Positions 6,367-7,220 of a stretch of 7,220 nt of DNA are shown in pieces (the stretch's first letter is position 1; each line of letters opens with the position of its first letter). Both the position numbers and the translations under genes were made by a program. A model generated the notes under the pieces. It ran no database searches. It saw only the letters and a program-made list of their open reading frames with translations, and had not been told where the DNA came from. The stretch covers positions 1 through 7,220 of the forward strand of contig JACQAU010000343.1 in assembly GCA_016194835.1 (NCBI GenBank). The letters are read 5' to 3'. The DNA comes from Deltaproteobacteria bacterium (GTDB lineage: Bacteria > Bdellovibrionota > UBA1018).

Positions 6367-7220
6367 ATGGATCCCTATCAAGTGTTATTTCCTATTGGTT
6401 TTGTGTTTGCTCTTGTTGGAACAATCCCGTGGATCTTATTTAGTGTTGGTTTTGGTGGCTACCCAGGGCTAAAGCACGCTGACTGGATGGTTGGTGGATT
6501 TTTACTTTCTTTTGCTATGGGATTTTTAATGACTGCGGTGCCTCGTTTTACTGGTAGTGATACCGCAAAGAAAGTAGAACTTTTATTTGGAGGCATATTA
6601 AGTTTATCATTATTGTTTTTTTCATTTATTGAAAACCGTATTTATTTCTATACTTGTCTTTTGACATGTTTTATTTTTCTTTTTACTTTTGCTTTTAAAC
6701 GTTTTAGAAAACGTCTTTACACACCTCCACCTTCTTTTGTTTTTGTGGGCATTGGACTTTTATTGGGTATTTCTGGCGTATTTGCCCTACTTATTTCATA
6801 TTTGCAATCAAATTCCGGCCTGCTTTTTATTTTTGGTAAATTGATCTTTTATCAAGGTATGATGATGAGTTTTTTATTGGGAATTGGAAGCCGCCTTATC
6901 CCAGCTTTTTTGGGTTGGGCTGAGTTTCCGGTAATCCAATTACAGAAAAAATTAAACACAAAGAAACAAAATCAGTTTGTACAAAGCAAACAGTTTTGGT
7001 TTCTGGTAGGAATTGCGTTTATATTAAGTTTTATTTTAGAAGCTTTTGTGGAAATTCAGATTGGCAGGATTTTACGAGCCCTCATAGGAACATTAATTGC
7101 CGTATTATTTTGGAAAATTCACAAAAAACCGAATTCAAAAGGCTATTTGGTTTTTTGGCTCTGGTTAGCTAGTATTAGCTTTATTTTAGGATTATGGATT
7201 TATGGAGTGTTTCCTGTATA
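6367..7220 (+). CDS. NnrS-like polytopic membrane protein, 3' end outside window
   Basis: The frame stays open for 284 codons from the ATG to the window edge, with an in-frame stop at 6331-6333 and no other ATG between. The product is very hydrophobic, with about nine membrane spans visible (roughly 8-26, 40-57, 71-87, 92-110, 122-145, 157-180, 209-227, 235-250, 262-281). GFLMTAVPRFTG (52-63) closely resembles the GFLLTAVPNWTG signature of NnrS, a haem- and copper-containing membrane family tied to nitric oxide stress and denitrification. LLGIGSRLIPAFLGW (170-184) resembles a later NnrS block. Only two His are present (37 and 252), and the usual HxHE before the signature reads HADW. It begins 49 bases after the catalytic gene on the same strand, with no clear ribosome site, and is probably co-transcribed. 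It is not NrfD/PsrC-like by eye. Haem or copper binding is doubtful; it may anchor or service the upstream redox pair, which is inference. Confidence 0.7.
   Translation, partial: MDPYQVLFPIGFVFALVGTIPWILFSVGFGGYPGLKHADWMVGGFLLSFAMGFLMTAVPRFTGSDTAKKVELLFGGILSLSLLFFSFIENRIYFYTCLLTCFIFLFTFAFKRFRKRLYTPPPSFVFVGIGLLLGISGVFALLISYLQSNSGLLFIFGKLIFYQGMMMSFLLGIGSRLIPAFLGWAEFPVIQLQKKLNTKKQNQFVQSKQFWFLVGIAFILSFILEAFVEIQIGRILRALIGTLIAVLFWKIHKKPNSKGYLVFWLWLASISFILGLWIYGVFPV

Noticed and set aside
6367..7220. Reading the last gene as the NrfD/PsrC quinol-interacting subunit expected beside these redox subunits
   Set aside because: The position invites this call, but the TAVPRFTG signature and the later LGIGSRLIPAFLGW block resemble NnrS, and no NrfD-like features were recognised.

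Overview
This window comes from an AT-rich, Gram-negative bacterium. A beta-barrel outer-membrane protein and two twin-arginine (Tat) exported redox subunits show that it has an outer membrane and a periplasm. The lineage cannot be fixed from the sequence. A Bdellovibrionota- or deltaproteobacteria-like host is a low-confidence guess, and no mobile element, tRNA, rRNA or CRISPR array was seen.

Left part (1-2732): the 3' portion of an outer-membrane porin-like gene on the + strand meets, tail to tail, a - strand gene for a bifunctional formimidoyltransferase-cyclodeaminase (FtcD; histidine/formiminoglutamate to folate one-carbon metabolism). Their stop codons overlap in a TTAA tetramer. The porin transcript appears to end at a hairpin-plus-T-run that lies inside the last codons of ftcD. 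FtcD carries an insert of about 65-75 residues with a C2H2-type metal-binding pattern that the mammalian enzyme lacks.

Middle (2733-2902): a 170-bp, very AT-rich divergent intergenic region between ftcD and a rightward operon. It holds an interrupted palindrome, four tandem TTTTA units in a possible -35/-10 spacer, and a strong Shine-Dalgarno.

Right part (2903-7220): a rightward respiratory operon. First is a Tat-exported four-cluster ferredoxin subunit (NrfC/PsrB type). Next is an 850-residue Tat-exported molybdopterin-guanine-dinucleotide oxidoreductase (PsrA/PhsA/ArrA-like group of the DMSO reductase superfamily). Last is a multi-spanning membrane protein, cut by the window end, that resembles NnrS and not the NrfD/PsrC quinol-interacting subunit expected at this position. 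The likely layout is a periplasmic catalytic subunit wired through the ferredoxin subunit to a membrane partner. The electron acceptor or donor (a sulfur, arsenic or selenium oxyanion are possibilities) cannot be read from the sequence.

Most noteworthy: both redox subunits depart from the usual cysteine pattern (Tyr replaces Cys in one ferredoxin motif; Ser replaces Cys in the catalytic subunit's N-terminal cluster motif). The NnrS-like protein also lacks most of the histidines expected of that haem-copper family. Together these suggest a variant membrane-associated molybdoenzyme system worth following up.
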